A stretch of 64,000 bases of DNA from Nocardia sp. NBC_01730 (GTDB taxonomy: Bacteria > Actinomycetota > Actinomycetes > Mycobacteriales > Mycobacteriaceae): NCBI RefSeq assembly GCF_035920445.1, contig NZ_CP109162.1, positions 7,502,001-7,566,000 on the forward strand, given 5' to 3'. Numbering within the stretch: the first letter of the stretch is position 1; each line of letters starts with the position of its first letter. The position numbers were made by a program, and so were the translations under genes. Positions 8,544 to 18,019 of the stretch are shown one piece after another. The notes below the pieces were generated by a model, which saw only the letters and a program-made list of their open reading frames with translations, did not search any database and was not told the origin of the DNA.

Positions 8544-8644
8544 CCGTCGATCTGCCGACAACTATGCCGTCGATCTGCCGACACATCAGCCGTCGATCTG
8601 CCGAAATACCTTCCGTCGATCTGCCGACAAGGTTTCCGTTGATC
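8544..8644. repeat. Tandem array with 15-bp core and exact 23-bp period
   Basis: CCGTCGATCTGCCGA occurs at 8544, 8567, 8590 and 8613, always 23 bp apart, with a degenerate fifth copy beginning CCGTTGATC at 8636. The 8-bp spacers differ. Spacing of roughly two helical turns would put each core on nearly the same DNA face. The array lies immediately upstream of the AAA/DUF4143 ATPase. The period is not a multiple of three, so it is not coding. An iteron-like binding array for a regulator or for the ATPase itself is an inference. Confidence 0.85.
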
Positions 8645-8756
8645 CGCTCTCTCGGCTTCTATGTCTCTCGCGGCGACGCCGGTAGTCCGATCGGGCGCTT
8701 CGCCGGCCAGAACGCCGAGTCCCGGCCAGGGTGGGTACTCCGGCTACCGCTCGGTC

Positions 8757-10463
8757 TCAGTCGCAGACGGCGCCGTGCGACGCCGAGCCCACCAGCTTCG
8801 AATACTTGGCGAGCACCCCGCGGGTGTAGCGGGTCGGCAACGGTTCCCAGCCGTTTCGGCGGTGCGCGAGTTCCCCAGCGTCGACCAGCAGGTCGAGGGT
8901 GCCCGCGCCGACATCGAGCCGGATCTGGTCGCCGTCGCGCACGAACGCGATCGGACCACCATCGACCGCCTCCGGCGCGACGTGCCCGACGCACAATCCC
9001 GTGGTGCCACCGGAGAACCGGCCGTCGGTGAGCAGCAGCACGTCCTTGCCTAATCCGGCACCCTTGATGGCCGCGGTGATCGCGAGCATCTCGCGCATCC
9101 CCGGACCGCCCTTCGGTCCCTCGTATCGGATGACCACCACGTCCCCCGCCGAGATGGTGCCGTCCTCGAGAGCGTCCATCGCCGACCGCTCGCGGTCGAA
9201 AACCCGTGCCGTGCCGACGAACACGTCGGAGTCGAAACCTGCCGACTTGACGACGGCGCCGCCGGGCGCGAGCGACCCGGCGAGAATGGTGATGCCGCCG
9301 GTCGGGTGGATCGGCGAAGCCATGGCCCGAATCACCTTGCCGTCGGGATCCGGAGGGGCGATGTCGGCCAGGTTCTCCGCCACCGTCCGGCCTGTCACGG
9401 TCAGACAGTCGCCGTGCAAGAGCCCGGCATCGAGGAGCGCCTTCATCATCACCGGCACGCCGCCGATCCGATCCACGTCTGTCATCACGTGTCGGCCGAA
9501 GGGTTTGACATCGGCGAGGTGCGGCACTCGGCGACCGACACGGGCGAAGTCGTTCAGCGTCAGTTCGACATTCGCCTCGTGCGCGATCGCCAGCAGGTGC
9601 AGAACAGCGTTGGTGGAGCCGCCGAATGCCATCACGACCGCGATGGCATTCTCGAAGGCCTCCATGGTGAGAATGTCCGACGTCGTGATCCCGCGCCGGA
9701 TCAACTCCACCACGGCCTCGCCGCTTCGCCTGGCGTAGCCGTCGCGGCGGCGGTCGGTCGCGGGGGGCGCCGAACTGCCTGGCAGCGACATGCCGATAGC
9801 CTCGGCCGCGCTGGCCATGGTGTTGGCGGTGTACATCCCGCCGCAGGCGCCTTCGCCGGGACAGATGGCCCGTTCGATGGCGTCCACGTCCTCGCGGCTC
9901 ATCAGCCCGCGTGAGCAGGCGCCGACCGCCTCGAACGCGTCGATGATGGTCACCTCGCGCTCGCTGCCATCGGACAGCTTCGCGATCCCGGGCAGGATGG
10001 AACCGGCGTACAGGAACACGCTCGCCAGGTTCAGCCGGGCCGCCGCCATCAGCATCCCGGGCAGCGATTTGTCGCAGCCCGCGAGTAGCACCGAGCCGTC
10101 GAGACGCTCCGCCTGCATCACCGTCTCGACACTGTCGGCGATCACCTCACGCGAGACCAGGGAGAAGTGCATCCCTTCATGGCCCATGGAGATGCCGTCA
10201 GAGACCGAGATGGTGCCGAACTGCATGGGATAGCCGCCGCCCGCGAACACGCCGTCTTTGCAGGCCCTGGCGAGCCGGTCGAGTGAGAGGTTGCACGGGG
10301 TGATCTCATTCCAGGAGGAGGCCACCCCGATCTGAGCCTTGTCCCAATCCTCGTCCCCCATGCCGACCGCCCGCAGCATCCCGCGGGCGGCGGTCTTCTC
10401 CAAGCCGTCGGTGACGTCACGGCTTCGGGGCTTGATGTCGGGGGCGTTCGGATCATTGGCCAC
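8757..10463 (-). CDS. ilvD: Dihydroxy-acid dehydratase
   Basis: A 568-residue enzyme converting 2,3-dihydroxy-3-methylbutanoate or -pentanoate to the 2-oxo acid, the third common step of valine and isoleucine synthesis. The iron-sulfur ligands are visible in [18 protein letters not shown] and [31 protein letters not shown] near the C-terminus is also diagnostic. Full length, starting [18 protein letters not shown]. It stands alone on the minus strand, divergent from the lipid cluster. Confidence 0.97.
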   Translation of the reverse strand: MANDPNAPDIKPRSRDVTDGLEKTAARGMLRAVGMGDEDWDKAQIGVASSWNEITPCNLSLDRLARACKDGVFAGGGYPMQFGTISVSDGISMGHEGMHFSLVSREVIADSVETVMQAERLDGSVLLAGCDKSLPGMLMAAARLNLASVFLYAGSILPGIAKLSDGSEREVTIIDAFEAVGACSRGLMSREDVDAIERAICPGEGACGGMYTANTMASAAEAIGMSLPGSSAPPATDRRRDGYARRSGEAVVELIRRGITTSDILTMEAFENAIAVVMAFGGSTNAVLHLLAIAHEANVELTLNDFARVGRRVPHLADVKPFGRHVMTDVDRIGGVPVMMKALLDAGLLHGDCLTVTGRTVAENLADIAPPDPDGKVIRAMASPIHPTGGITILAGSLAPGGAVVKSAGFDSDVFVGTARVFDRERSAMDALEDGTISAGDVVVIRYEGPKGGPGMREMLAITAAIKGAGLGKDVLLLTDGRFSGGTTGLCVGHVAPEAVDGGPIAFVRDGDQIRLDVGAGTLDLLVDAGELAHRRNGWEPLPTRYTRGVLAKYSKLVGSASHGAVCD

Positions 10464-10583
10464 GGTTGCCTATCATCCCCGCTCGGACCGGGATGCGGGC
10501 GTCGAACACACCCACCGGGTGACCTGATCGGGACTGCTCCTTGGGGCAGCGCCGGTGCTTCTCAGGAAACTATCAGCACGTTG

Positions 10584-10613
10584 TTGAAAACGGTGATCAG
10601 TATCGTCTATGCT
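10584..10613 (+). promoter_or_regulatory. Predicted promoter and operator of the amino-lipid cluster
   Basis: TTGAAA (10584-10589) and TATGCT (10608-10613) are separated by 18 bp, a plausible housekeeping promoter. The imperfect palindrome TGAAAACGGTGATCA (10585-10599) overlaps the -35 element. The first gene starts at 10843, giving a leader of roughly 220 nt. I see no other convincing gene in 10464-10842. Confidence 0.4.
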
Positions 10614-10842
10614 TCTGTGCGGTAGTCCGCTGCCGGGTTCCTGTGATTACGGGCGTGAGATTCCGCCTGGAGCAGGGGGTTTCATCTCGCTGCGCAGATG
10701 CGCGGCGCGGGTCGCGTCATCGCGGGCGGACCACCCGCGCACAGTGGCGTGCGCTGATCGAGGCATTTGCCGTGCGCGCAGCGCGTGTTGGGGACGGGCG
10801 CTCGGAGCGCGGGTTCATACGGTTTCTGTTTGGGAGGAACAC

Positions 10843-11925
10843 ATGTCGTCCGTCGTCGATGAACCGAGGATGCGTGCGGAGCGGCCCGCGCAGCCGGGGT
10901 GGTTCGTGAGCCCGCGCGTCGATGTCTTCCTCGTGCTGGGTCTGGGTGCGCTGCTGTCGGTCGTCCTGTCGCTGACCACCGCGCACAAGGGTGCGTTCCT
11001 GGTCGCCGCGGTCGGGTTCGCGGTGCTGTCGGACTATCCGCATGTCATGGCGACATCGGCGCGGGTGTGGCTGGATCCGCGGGAGCGTGAGCGCTACGGA
11101 CGGCATTACCTGATCAGCTGGTTTGTCGTTGCCGCTCTGGTCGGTTCGCTGATGTTCACCGGTTGGACAGTGGTTGTGGTGGCCGTGTGGGCGTACTGGC
11201 AGGTGTTCCATGTGCTCAAACAGCACTTCGGCATCATCAACATCTACGCGTCGAAGAACGGATACCGGTCGGGCCGCAAGCTGGTGAAGTACGCGTTGTT
11301 CGCGGGATCCCTCGCTCCCGTGGTGTATCGGGCGAGTGAGGGTCTGCAGTTCTCCGAGTATGTGGTGCTCGGTCATCGCCTGCCGTTCTCCGATCTGCGG
11401 GTGCCGACGCCGCCTATCCCGTTGCCCCTCGTCCTCGCAGGGTTCGGCGTGGCCGCGGTGCTGATCGGGTTGTTCGTGCGTGAGCAGGTACTGCTGCACC
11501 GTTCGGGCGGGCGGGCGCTGCCTGCGATGTCATGGGCGACGTTCGGCCTGGCGGTAGCGTCGTACAACCTCTCGTACCTGCTGGTTTCGGACTTGTTCGC
11601 GCTCATCCTGATCGCGACGACCACGCACAGCCTGCAGTATCACCTGATCAACTGGACTCGGAACAACACGCGTTTCCAGTTGTCCGCGGATCCGAAGGAG
11701 CGGAAGCTGCTGCTGGCCAGGTTGTCCAGCCGCCGTGCGCTGCCGCTCTATGTGCTGGGTTTCGCGGTGGTGGGCATTGTCACCGGCCAGCTGGATACGA
11801 TTCTGCTCGGCGTCATTCCGCTGACCTTCGTCTTCCATCACTTCTACATGGATGGTGCGTTGTGGAAGAGCAAGGGCAATCCTGAGCTGGCGTACGATCT
11901 CGGGATCGTGCAGCCCAAGCAATGA
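10843..11925 (+). CDS. His-rich polytopic membrane protein, first gene of cluster
   Basis: A 360-residue integral membrane protein with about eight hydrophobic segments. Conserved-looking His clusters border the membrane segments: YPHVMAT, WQVFHVLKQHFG, TTTHSLQYHLINW and FVFHHFYMDGALWK. This spacing recalls membrane di-iron enzymes such as desaturases and hydroxylases, but I cannot name a family. GGGAGGAAC precedes the ATG. It overlaps the next gene by 4 bp (ATGA), so the two are translationally coupled. A role in oxidising or handling a lipid intermediate is inferred from the neighbours. Confidence 0.75.
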   Translation: MSSVVDEPRMRAERPAQPGWFVSPRVDVFLVLGLGALLSVVLSLTTAHKGAFLVAAVGFAVLSDYPHVMATSARVWLDPRERERYGRHYLISWFVVAALVGSLMFTGWTVVVVAVWAYWQVFHVLKQHFGIINIYASKNGYRSGRKLVKYALFAGSLAPVVYRASEGLQFSEYVVLGHRLPFSDLRVPTPPIPLPLVLAGFGVAAVLIGLFVREQVLLHRSGGRALPAMSWATFGLAVASYNLSYLLVSDLFALILIATTTHSLQYHLINWTRNNTRFQLSADPKERKLLLARLSSRRALPLYVLGFAVVGIVTGQLDTILLGVIPLTFVFHHFYMDGALWKSKGNPELAYDLGIVQPKQ

Positions 11926-13094
11926 CCATCGACAACGTCGAGATTGTTCGGAACCGGATTTCGGATGTGGTGGTCCGCGTCGCCGATACCCGGCGCGGCA
12001 GGCGTGATTTCGTGGGTCTGCCCTGGCGGATCCACGACGCTGATCCGGTGTGGCGGCCACCGCTGCGCCGTGGCGTGGCCGACGGGATGCGTGCCGCGTC
12101 GAATCCGTTCCACGCCGAGGCCGATATCACGCATTTTGTCGCCTATCGGGGCGGGAATGAGCCGGTGGGCCGGGTGGCGGTGACGATCGATCGCGAATAT
12201 GTGCACCGCTACGGCGATTACGGCTTCTTCGGCTTCTTCGAAAGCGTCGACGACGTCGAGGTTGCCGACGCGCTCCTGACGACCGCGCAGCACTGGGCGG
12301 GTGCGCGGGGTGCGTCCGTGCTGACCGGGCCATACAGTTACTCGCCTCGGCACGAAATGGGTTTGCTGGTTGATGGTTTCGATCAACCGCCGACAGTGAT
12401 GCAACCGCACAATCCGCCCTACTATGCCGCGTTGCTGGAAGAGTGCGGATTCCGTCGGCGGTTCGACACCACGACCTACCGCTGGTCGCGCGAGACGGAC
12501 ACCGAGCGTGCGGAAAGGCTCGTCGCGCGTGCCAGGAAGGTGCTGGCGTCGGGGCGCATTCGGGTCCGGACTCCGGATATGCGGCGCTACGACGAGGAAC
12601 TCGAGCTGCTGCGGCGGATCTACAACGATTCCTTTCACGATCATCCCGAGCACGTGCCGATCAGTGCGCCGGTGTTCGGCCGGATCGCCGCCGATTTGAA
12701 GCCGGTACTGGATCCGGAGCTGATCCGCATCGTGGAGATCGATGGAACGGCATGCGGGTTCTCGATGCTGGTCCCGGATCTCAACGGGGTGGTGCCGCGG
12801 TCGGGCCGGCTCACCCTGCCGTTGCTGGCGCGGCTGCTGTGCAAGAGGGATCACAGGATTCGCGGTGTCGACACCGCGGTTGTCGTGATGATCGGGGTTG
12901 CGCGAGAGCAGATGGGCTTGGGAGCCGGCCGGGTCGTCGCCGGTGAGATCGCGAACGCCGTGCTGTCGGGGCGTTACCGCCAGGTCACCACGACCTGGAT
13001 CCATGAGCACAACCACTGGTCGAAAGCGCTGGTGGCACAGATGAAATCACCGCCATCGCGTCGGTATCGCGTGTACGAGAAGGCGATCGAATGA
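11922..13094 (+). CDS. YghO/bCerS-like GNAT-fold acyltransferase
   Basis: A 390-residue protein of the large GNAT-like family sometimes annotated as YghO. Hallmarks are DADPVWRPPLRRGV, SNPFHAEADITHFVAYR, YGFFGFFESVDDVEVADALL, the segment HEMGLLVDGFDQPP and HNPPYYAALLEECGF. Bacterial ceramide synthase of Caulobacter belongs to this broad family. The next gene is an SDR and an ACP and fatty-acyl ligase occur in the same cluster, so an N-acyltransferase using acyl-ACP or acyl-CoA is the favoured role. It is coupled to both neighbours by 4-bp overlaps. Confidence 0.75.
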   Translation: MTIDNVEIVRNRISDVVVRVADTRRGRRDFVGLPWRIHDADPVWRPPLRRGVADGMRAASNPFHAEADITHFVAYRGGNEPVGRVAVTIDREYVHRYGDYGFFGFFESVDDVEVADALLTTAQHWAGARGASVLTGPYSYSPRHEMGLLVDGFDQPPTVMQPHNPPYYAALLEECGFRRRFDTTTYRWSRETDTERAERLVARARKVLASGRIRVRTPDMRRYDEELELLRRIYNDSFHDHPEHVPISAPVFGRIAADLKPVLDPELIRIVEIDGTACGFSMLVPDLNGVVPRSGRLTLPLLARLLCKRDHRIRGVDTAVVVMIGVAREQMGLGAGRVVAGEIANAVLSGRYRQVTTTWIHEHNHWSKALVAQMKSPPSRRYRVYEKAIE

Positions 13095-14086
13095 ACGAAG
13101 TGACACTGGTGACGGGGGCGACCGGATGCCTGGGCGCCGCCCTCACGCGAGCTCTCCTCGACGACGGCGAGACGGTCGCCGCGCTCGTCGAACCCGGCGG
13201 CGCGGTCATATCGGTGCCGCGGCTCGAGATCCGCTACGGCGACGTCACCGATCCCGGCAGCCTCGCCGCGGCGATGAAGGGCGTCGGCCGGGTCTATCAC
13301 CTGGCCGGGGTGGTGGTTCCGCTGGACAGCATGGCCGACCGGATGTGGCAGGTGAACACGCTCGGTTCCTACAACGTGGCCCGCGCCGCCGTCGGCGCGG
13401 GCGTACAGCGGCTGGTCCATGTGTCGTCCATCGCCGCCATCGGGTACCCGCCCGACGGTGTAGTCGCCGACGAAATGTTCGATGTGCGGGATTCGGTGAC
13501 CGACAACGCCTATGCGACCACCAAGCGGTCGGCCGAGCGACTGGTGCTCGATCTCGCTGCCGCCGACGGTCTCGATACGGTCGTCGTCAATCCCTCGGCT
13601 GTGTTCGCACCGGGTGGCGATCCGCGCTGGGCGTGGTCCCGGATGGCGGGCGCCGCTCGGCGTGGGCTGCTGCGGGCGATGCCGATCGGCGGCACCGCGG
13701 TCTGCGCCGTACGCGATTTCGTGGACGGCACGCGAAAGGCTATGCGGCAGGGGCAGACCGGTCGACGGTACATCCTCAATACCGCGAATCTGACCTACCG
13801 TGAGATCGGTGAGCGGCTGCTGACCGCGGTCGGGAGACCTGGCTCGGTGCGCACGCTGCCCAGTCGAGCGTTGCGACCGGTCGCGCGGTTCAACGCCGGT
13901 TTCGCCCGGCTGTCTCGCGATCCGATGCGGTCGGCACTGCTGGTGCCCGAGAACGTGGAGTTGCTGACCAGGCAGTTGTACTACGACCAGGGGCGTGCGG
14001 TATCCGAGCTGGGCATGACCCAGACACCGCTCGATGCGATGTTCCGTGATCTGATCGGTCCCGCACCGGCCGGAGGTGTGCGGTGA
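13091..14086 (+). CDS. NAD(P)-dependent epimerase/dehydratase (extended SDR)
   Basis: A 331-residue extended short-chain dehydrogenase. The dinucleotide motif GATGCLGA is at residues 9-16, the Ser pair at 112-113 and the catalytic YATTK at 141-145. Later, VRDFVDG and IGERL fit the 3-beta-hydroxysteroid dehydrogenase/dihydroflavonol reductase branch. In Caulobacter an extended SDR (CerR) reduces the 3-keto group of the ceramide precursor; an analogous reduction of a keto-lipid here is inferred from the adjacent acyltransferase. Starts in an ATGA overlap and ends in a GTGA overlap with the desaturase. Confidence 0.85.
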   Translation: MNEVTLVTGATGCLGAALTRALLDDGETVAALVEPGGAVISVPRLEIRYGDVTDPGSLAAAMKGVGRVYHLAGVVVPLDSMADRMWQVNTLGSYNVARAAVGAGVQRLVHVSSIAAIGYPPDGVVADEMFDVRDSVTDNAYATTKRSAERLVLDLAAADGLDTVVVNPSAVFAPGGDPRWAWSRMAGAARRGLLRAMPIGGTAVCAVRDFVDGTRKAMRQGQTGRRYILNTANLTYREIGERLLTAVGRPGSVRTLPSRALRPVARFNAGFARLSRDPMRSALLVPENVELLTRQLYYDQGRAVSELGMTQTPLDAMFRDLIGPAPAGGVR

Positions 14087-15144
14087 CAACACATGTCACC
14101 GCAGGATCGGAAGCGGCACTGGGTATTTCGATGTCCGAGGCGCGCCGCATGATGGGCGACCTCAAAAGGCCGAGACACTGGGTCTACTGGGCCGATCTGC
14201 TGCTCTCGGTCGCCATCGGAGCCACGGCGTTCGTGCTGTTTCCGGCGCGGAATCCGTGGTCGCCGACCGCGGCCGTCTGCGTGGTCGTTTCGGCGTTGGC
14301 GTTCTATCGTGCGGTGCTGTTCGTGCACGAACTCGTGCACGCCGCCGAGCAGCTGCGGTCGTTCTCGCTCGTCTGGCATGTGCTGGTCGGGATTCCGCTG
14401 CTGTCGCCGAAGTTCATCTACGAGTTCCATCAGGAACACCACGCGTCGCGCACCTACGGCACCGAATCGGACGGCGAGTATGTCGATTACGCCGACCAAC
14501 CTCGCTGGCGCGTACTGCTCACCCCGTTCACCGCGTTTCTCGGGCTACCGGTCTTCATCATCCGATTCGTCGTCCTCGCTCCGTTGAGCTGGCTGATCCG
14601 GCCGCTGCGTGAGTTCGTGCTGACTCGGGCCTCGGCACTGGCCATCGACGCGGAGTTCGTGCGGAAGCTGCCCGATGGTCCGGTTCCGCGCCGGTGGATT
14701 GTCCAGGAGGCTGCCTGCTTCGTCTATGGCGTATTGATCGCGGGTCTGCTGCTCACCGGGGTGATTCCCGTCGTTCGTTTCGCCGAGGCGTACGCGGTGA
14801 TCACGGTGTTGTTGTTCGTGAACTGGTGGCGGGTGCTGGTGTCGCACCGTTATGAGAGCGGTAGCCGGCCGATGTCGTTCCCGGATCAGATCCTCGATTC
14901 CGTCGACCATACGTCGCACCCGCTGCTGGCCGAGCTCTGGGCGCCGGTGGGGCTGCGGTATCACGCCGTCCACCACTTCTTCCCATGGCTGCCGTATCAC
15001 GCGCTGCCCGAGGCGCGCCGCCGGTTGGCGGCGGCTATCCCCGCGGGCGGCGGCTACTGGCACACCGCCGACCGATCGTGGTGGTCGACCTTACGGCGGC
15101 TACTTTCCCGGCCCCAACTGCACTTGAACGGAGGTGCGCGGTGA
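14083..15144 (+). CDS. Membrane fatty acid desaturase-like di-iron protein
   Basis: A 353-residue integral membrane protein with the three His boxes of the fatty acid desaturase superfamily: HELVH at 82-86, HQEHH at 116-120 and HAVHH at 294-298, the last followed by FFPWLPYHALPEA. These bind the di-iron centre that desaturates or hydroxylates acyl chains. It starts at GTG in a GTGA overlap with the SDR gene, preceded by CGGAGGTG. Within this cluster it probably modifies the acyl or sphingoid-like chain; position and substrate are unknown. Confidence 0.9.
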   Translation: MTTHVTAGSEAALGISMSEARRMMGDLKRPRHWVYWADLLLSVAIGATAFVLFPARNPWSPTAAVCVVVSALAFYRAVLFVHELVHAAEQLRSFSLVWHVLVGIPLLSPKFIYEFHQEHHASRTYGTESDGEYVDYADQPRWRVLLTPFTAFLGLPVFIIRFVVLAPLSWLIRPLREFVLTRASALAIDAEFVRKLPDGPVPRRWIVQEAACFVYGVLIAGLLLTGVIPVVRFAEAYAVITVLLFVNWWRVLVSHRYESGSRPMSFPDQILDSVDHTSHPLLAELWAPVGLRYHAVHHFFPWLPYHALPEARRRLAAAIPAGGGYWHTADRSWWSTLRRLLSRPQLHLNGGAR

Positions 15145-16505
15145 CGAAGACGCGAGCGCCGATCACCCGCTGTCACGAGTCCCGCGCAGCCACCTATTCC
15201 CGGCGTCTGCCGATCACGCCTGTGCAGGCGCATGGTGTCCGGGTGCGCGATATCGACGGCCGGTGGTATCTCGACTGTCTCGCCGGGGCGGGCGCCATGT
15301 CGCTGGGCTGGAATCATCCGGTCGTGACCGAGGCCGTGCGGAACACGCTGGATTCCGGCGAACCGTTGCTGTCACTGGACTTTCACACGCCGACCCGGGA
15401 CGCGTTCGTCGAGGACCTGCTCGCCACGCTGCCCAGAGGCCTGGCCGACGACTGCGTCGTGCACCTGTGCTCGCCCAGTGGCGCCAACGCGATCGAGGCC
15501 GCGTTGACGGTCGCCGAGATCGCGACGGGCGGTAGCGAGCATGTCGCGGTGCAGGGTGGTTTTCATGGCTGCAGCCGGGCGGCGCGGTCGGTGAGTTCCG
15601 GTGGCGGACTGCGCACCCGGCAGGTCGCACTATCGCCCGCGGTGCGATTCCTGCCGTATCCCCAGGACTATCGGTGCCCGTTCGGGGTCGGCGGCGAGGC
15701 GGGTGTGCAGCGCGCCGTCGACGCTGTCGCGGACACCTTCGACAACCCGCACAGCGGCCTGGTCGCTCCGGCCTCGGTACTGGCGGAGTTCGTGCTCGGT
15801 GAGGGTGGGGTGGTCCCTGCGCCGCGGCCGTGGGCGCGAGCACTGCGACACGCGGCCACCCGTGCCGGGGTGCCGTTGATCGCCGACGAGATCCAGGCCG
15901 GTGTCTATCGGACCGGGCGCGCCTGGGCCTTCGAACACAGCGATATCGAACCCGACATGATCGCCATGTCCAAGGGCCTCGGTTCCGGAATCCCCATCGC
16001 GGTCCTGGTCATCCGCCGGCAGTTCGATGTCTGGGATCCGGGCACCTTCACCGGAACATTCCGCGGGAACGCCATGGCGTTCGCGGCCGCCAGTGCCGTG
16101 CTGCGCTACGCGGCGACCTCCGGACTGGCCGCCCACGTCAGCGCGATGGGGGAACTGCTCGGCTCCGGACTGCGCGCGATCGAGCAGCGGTCGGACCTGA
16201 TCGGAGAGGTGCGCACGGCCGGTCTGATGGCCGGGGTGGAGATCATCGATCCCGACGCGCCGACGGACCATCGCGGTGTCGCACCGCCGAGCGCCCGATC
16301 GGCCGCGCGTATCCAGCAGGAGTGCCTTCGGGCCGGGCTGATAGTCGAGACCGGCGGGCGCTACGGCAATGTGGTCCGGTTCTTGCCACCGCTGATCATC
16401 GATGCCGCCGAGATCGCCACTGTGCTGGAGATCTTCGACGACGTCGTGCACCGAGTCTCGCTCATGCGCGACTCGGACCGACTGCTGCCGACGGAGACCG
16501 CATGA
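15141..16505 (+). CDS. Class III PLP-dependent aminotransferase
   Basis: A 454-residue fold-type I enzyme resembling diaminobutyrate-2-oxoglutarate and other omega-aminotransferases. The PLP phosphate-binding segment is near SPSGANAIEAAL, the Asp binding the pyridine nitrogen is in IADEIQAG (249-254), and the Schiff-base lysine is in MSKGLGSG at residue 278. TFRGNAMAFAAA is also typical. Start is GTG in a GTGA overlap after GGAGGTG. Coupling to a decarboxylase (next gene) suggests either diaminobutyrate/1,3-diaminopropane formation or amination of a lipid carbonyl; sequence alone cannot decide. Confidence 0.88.
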   Translation: MTKTRAPITRCHESRAATYSRRLPITPVQAHGVRVRDIDGRWYLDCLAGAGAMSLGWNHPVVTEAVRNTLDSGEPLLSLDFHTPTRDAFVEDLLATLPRGLADDCVVHLCSPSGANAIEAALTVAEIATGGSEHVAVQGGFHGCSRAARSVSSGGGLRTRQVALSPAVRFLPYPQDYRCPFGVGGEAGVQRAVDAVADTFDNPHSGLVAPASVLAEFVLGEGGVVPAPRPWARALRHAATRAGVPLIADEIQAGVYRTGRAWAFEHSDIEPDMIAMSKGLGSGIPIAVLVIRRQFDVWDPGTFTGTFRGNAMAFAAASAVLRYAATSGLAAHVSAMGELLGSGLRAIEQRSDLIGEVRTAGLMAGVEIIDPDAPTDHRGVAPPSARSAARIQQECLRAGLIVETGGRYGNVVRFLPPLIIDAAEIATVLEIFDDVVHRVSLMRDSDRLLPTETA

Positions 16506-18019
16506 TCGACCCCCGCCCCACATCGCCGTTCGACACCGAATTCCTCACCGCGACAGGCGTCGACCACTACCTGGACGCCGTCTCCGCGGCCGCCGGGCAC
16601 ATCGCAGGCGCCTTCCGCGACTCGCCCGCGCCGGGCGTGGTGACCGGCTCCGGTGCGCTGCGGCAACGGATCCGGAGCCTGCCAGTGGCCCCACCTGATG
16701 GTGTCGGGCTGGTGGCCGTGCTCGATGAGATCGCCCAGCACGTGGTGCCGCTGTCGACGGCGGTGTCGAATCCCCGGTATGTCGCGCATCTGCACTGTCC
16801 ACCGGCCATCTCGTCACTGGCCGCCGAGGTGATGCTCAGTGCTCTCAACCAGTCGATGGATTCCTTCGACCAAGGCCCCGCCGCCAGCGCCGTCGAGGAG
16901 CACATCATCGAGTGGATGTGCGGGGTGCTCGGCTACGGCGTCGGTGGCGACGGTGTGTTCACCAGCGGTGGCACCCAGTCGAATCTTCAAGGTCTGCTGC
17001 TGGCCAGGGACAACTACGCTCGCGAGCGACTCCGCTGGGACATCGGCGAGCGCGGGCTTCCCGGCAGCGCCACCACATGGCGTGTGTTGTGCACGGCGCA
17101 AACACATTTCACAGTGACGCAGGCCGCAAGCCTGCTCGGTCTCGGCGCCTGTTCGATCATCCCCGTCGATACCGACAGCGCAGGCAGACTCGATCCGCGT
17201 GCACTGACCGCGGCCATCGAGGGCTGCGAGCACGCAGGCCAGCAGGTCATCGCGGTCGTCGCGAACGCGGGCACCACCGATTTCGGTGTGATCGATCCGC
17301 TCACGCGGGTGTGCGAGATCGCCCATGACCGCGGTATCTGGGTGCACGTGGACGCGTGTGCCGCGGGCTGCCTGCTGCTCAGCGACCAGCACCGCCATCT
17401 TGTCGACGGCATCGGTGGCGCCGACTCGGTGGCGATCGATTTCCACAAGCTGCTGTTTCAGGCGATCAGCTGCGGTGCACTGTTCGTGCGGAACCGGGAG
17501 GCGCTGAATGTCATGTCCAGTCACGCCGACTACCTGAACCCGTCCGACGACGACCCGGACGAAACCCGCAATCTCGTCGGGAAATCGCTGCAGACCACGC
17601 GCCGTTTCGATGCGCTGAAGATCCTTGTCACACTGCGCGCCTTGGGTGCTACGACCGTGGCGGACATGATCGACAGCACGGTGGCGGCGGCCGCGGCGGC
17701 GCACACGACGGCAGCGACGCAGGACCGCCTCGAGGTGATCGGTGCGGGCGGAACCAACACGGTGGTATTGCGCTGGACAGATCCGAGCCTGACATCCGGT
17801 CAGCTAGACCAGGTCAACGACGCGATCCGCCACGAGATGGCCACGTCAGGACAGGCTCTGGTCGGTCGCACCCGAGTCGACGGGGAGATCGCCGTCAAGC
17901 TCACCTTCGTCAACCCGGTGTGCACGGTGGACATCGCCCGCGACCTGGTCATCGACATCGCCGAATGCGGGCAACTGCTCGCCGACCGGATGTGTGAAGA
18001 GGTGGTTGCCCGTGCCTGA
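16502..18019 (+). CDS. Group II PLP-dependent amino acid decarboxylase
   Basis: A 505-residue decarboxylase of the glutamate/diaminobutyrate/aromatic L-amino acid decarboxylase group. Key motifs are TSGGTQSNL (154-162), HVDACAAG (282-289) and IDFHKLLFQ with the PLP lysine at 316. Overall it looks closest to L-2,4-diaminobutyrate decarboxylases, which give 1,3-diaminopropane, but substrate specificity in this group is hard to predict. It overlaps the aminotransferase by 4 bp. In the cluster it would supply an amine building block or head group. Confidence 0.88.
   Translation: MIDPRPTSPFDTEFLTATGVDHYLDAVSAAAGHIAGAFRDSPAPGVVTGSGALRQRIRSLPVAPPDGVGLVAVLDEIAQHVVPLSTAVSNPRYVAHLHCPPAISSLAAEVMLSALNQSMDSFDQGPAASAVEEHIIEWMCGVLGYGVGGDGVFTSGGTQSNLQGLLLARDNYARERLRWDIGERGLPGSATTWRVLCTAQTHFTVTQAASLLGLGACSIIPVDTDSAGRLDPRALTAAIEGCEHAGQQVIAVVANAGTTDFGVIDPLTRVCEIAHDRGIWVHVDACAAGCLLLSDQHRHLVDGIGGADSVAIDFHKLLFQAISCGALFVRNREALNVMSSHADYLNPSDDDPDETRNLVGKSLQTTRRFDALKILVTLRALGATTVADMIDSTVAAAAAAHTTAATQDRLEVIGAGGTNTVVLRWTDPSLTSGQLDQVNDAIRHEMATSGQALVGRTRVDGEIAVKLTFVNPVCTVDIARDLVIDIAECGQLLADRMCEEVVARA

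Noticed and set aside
8544..8644. CRISPR array
   Set aside because: Cores are 15 bp and spacers 8 bp, far too short, and there are no cas genes.
10609..10842. N-terminal extension of the first cluster gene
   Set aside because: The frame is open, but the ATG at 10843 has a strong GGGAGGAAC site and the upstream translation is Arg/Cys-rich, overlaps the promoter region and lacks membrane character.
15141..18019. Ectoine or hydroxamate siderophore cluster suggested by the DABA-like aminotransferase and decarboxylase
   Set aside because: No ectA/ectC, N-hydroxylase, IucA/IucC-type synthetase or NRPS gene is present. The surrounding genes are lipid enzymes.
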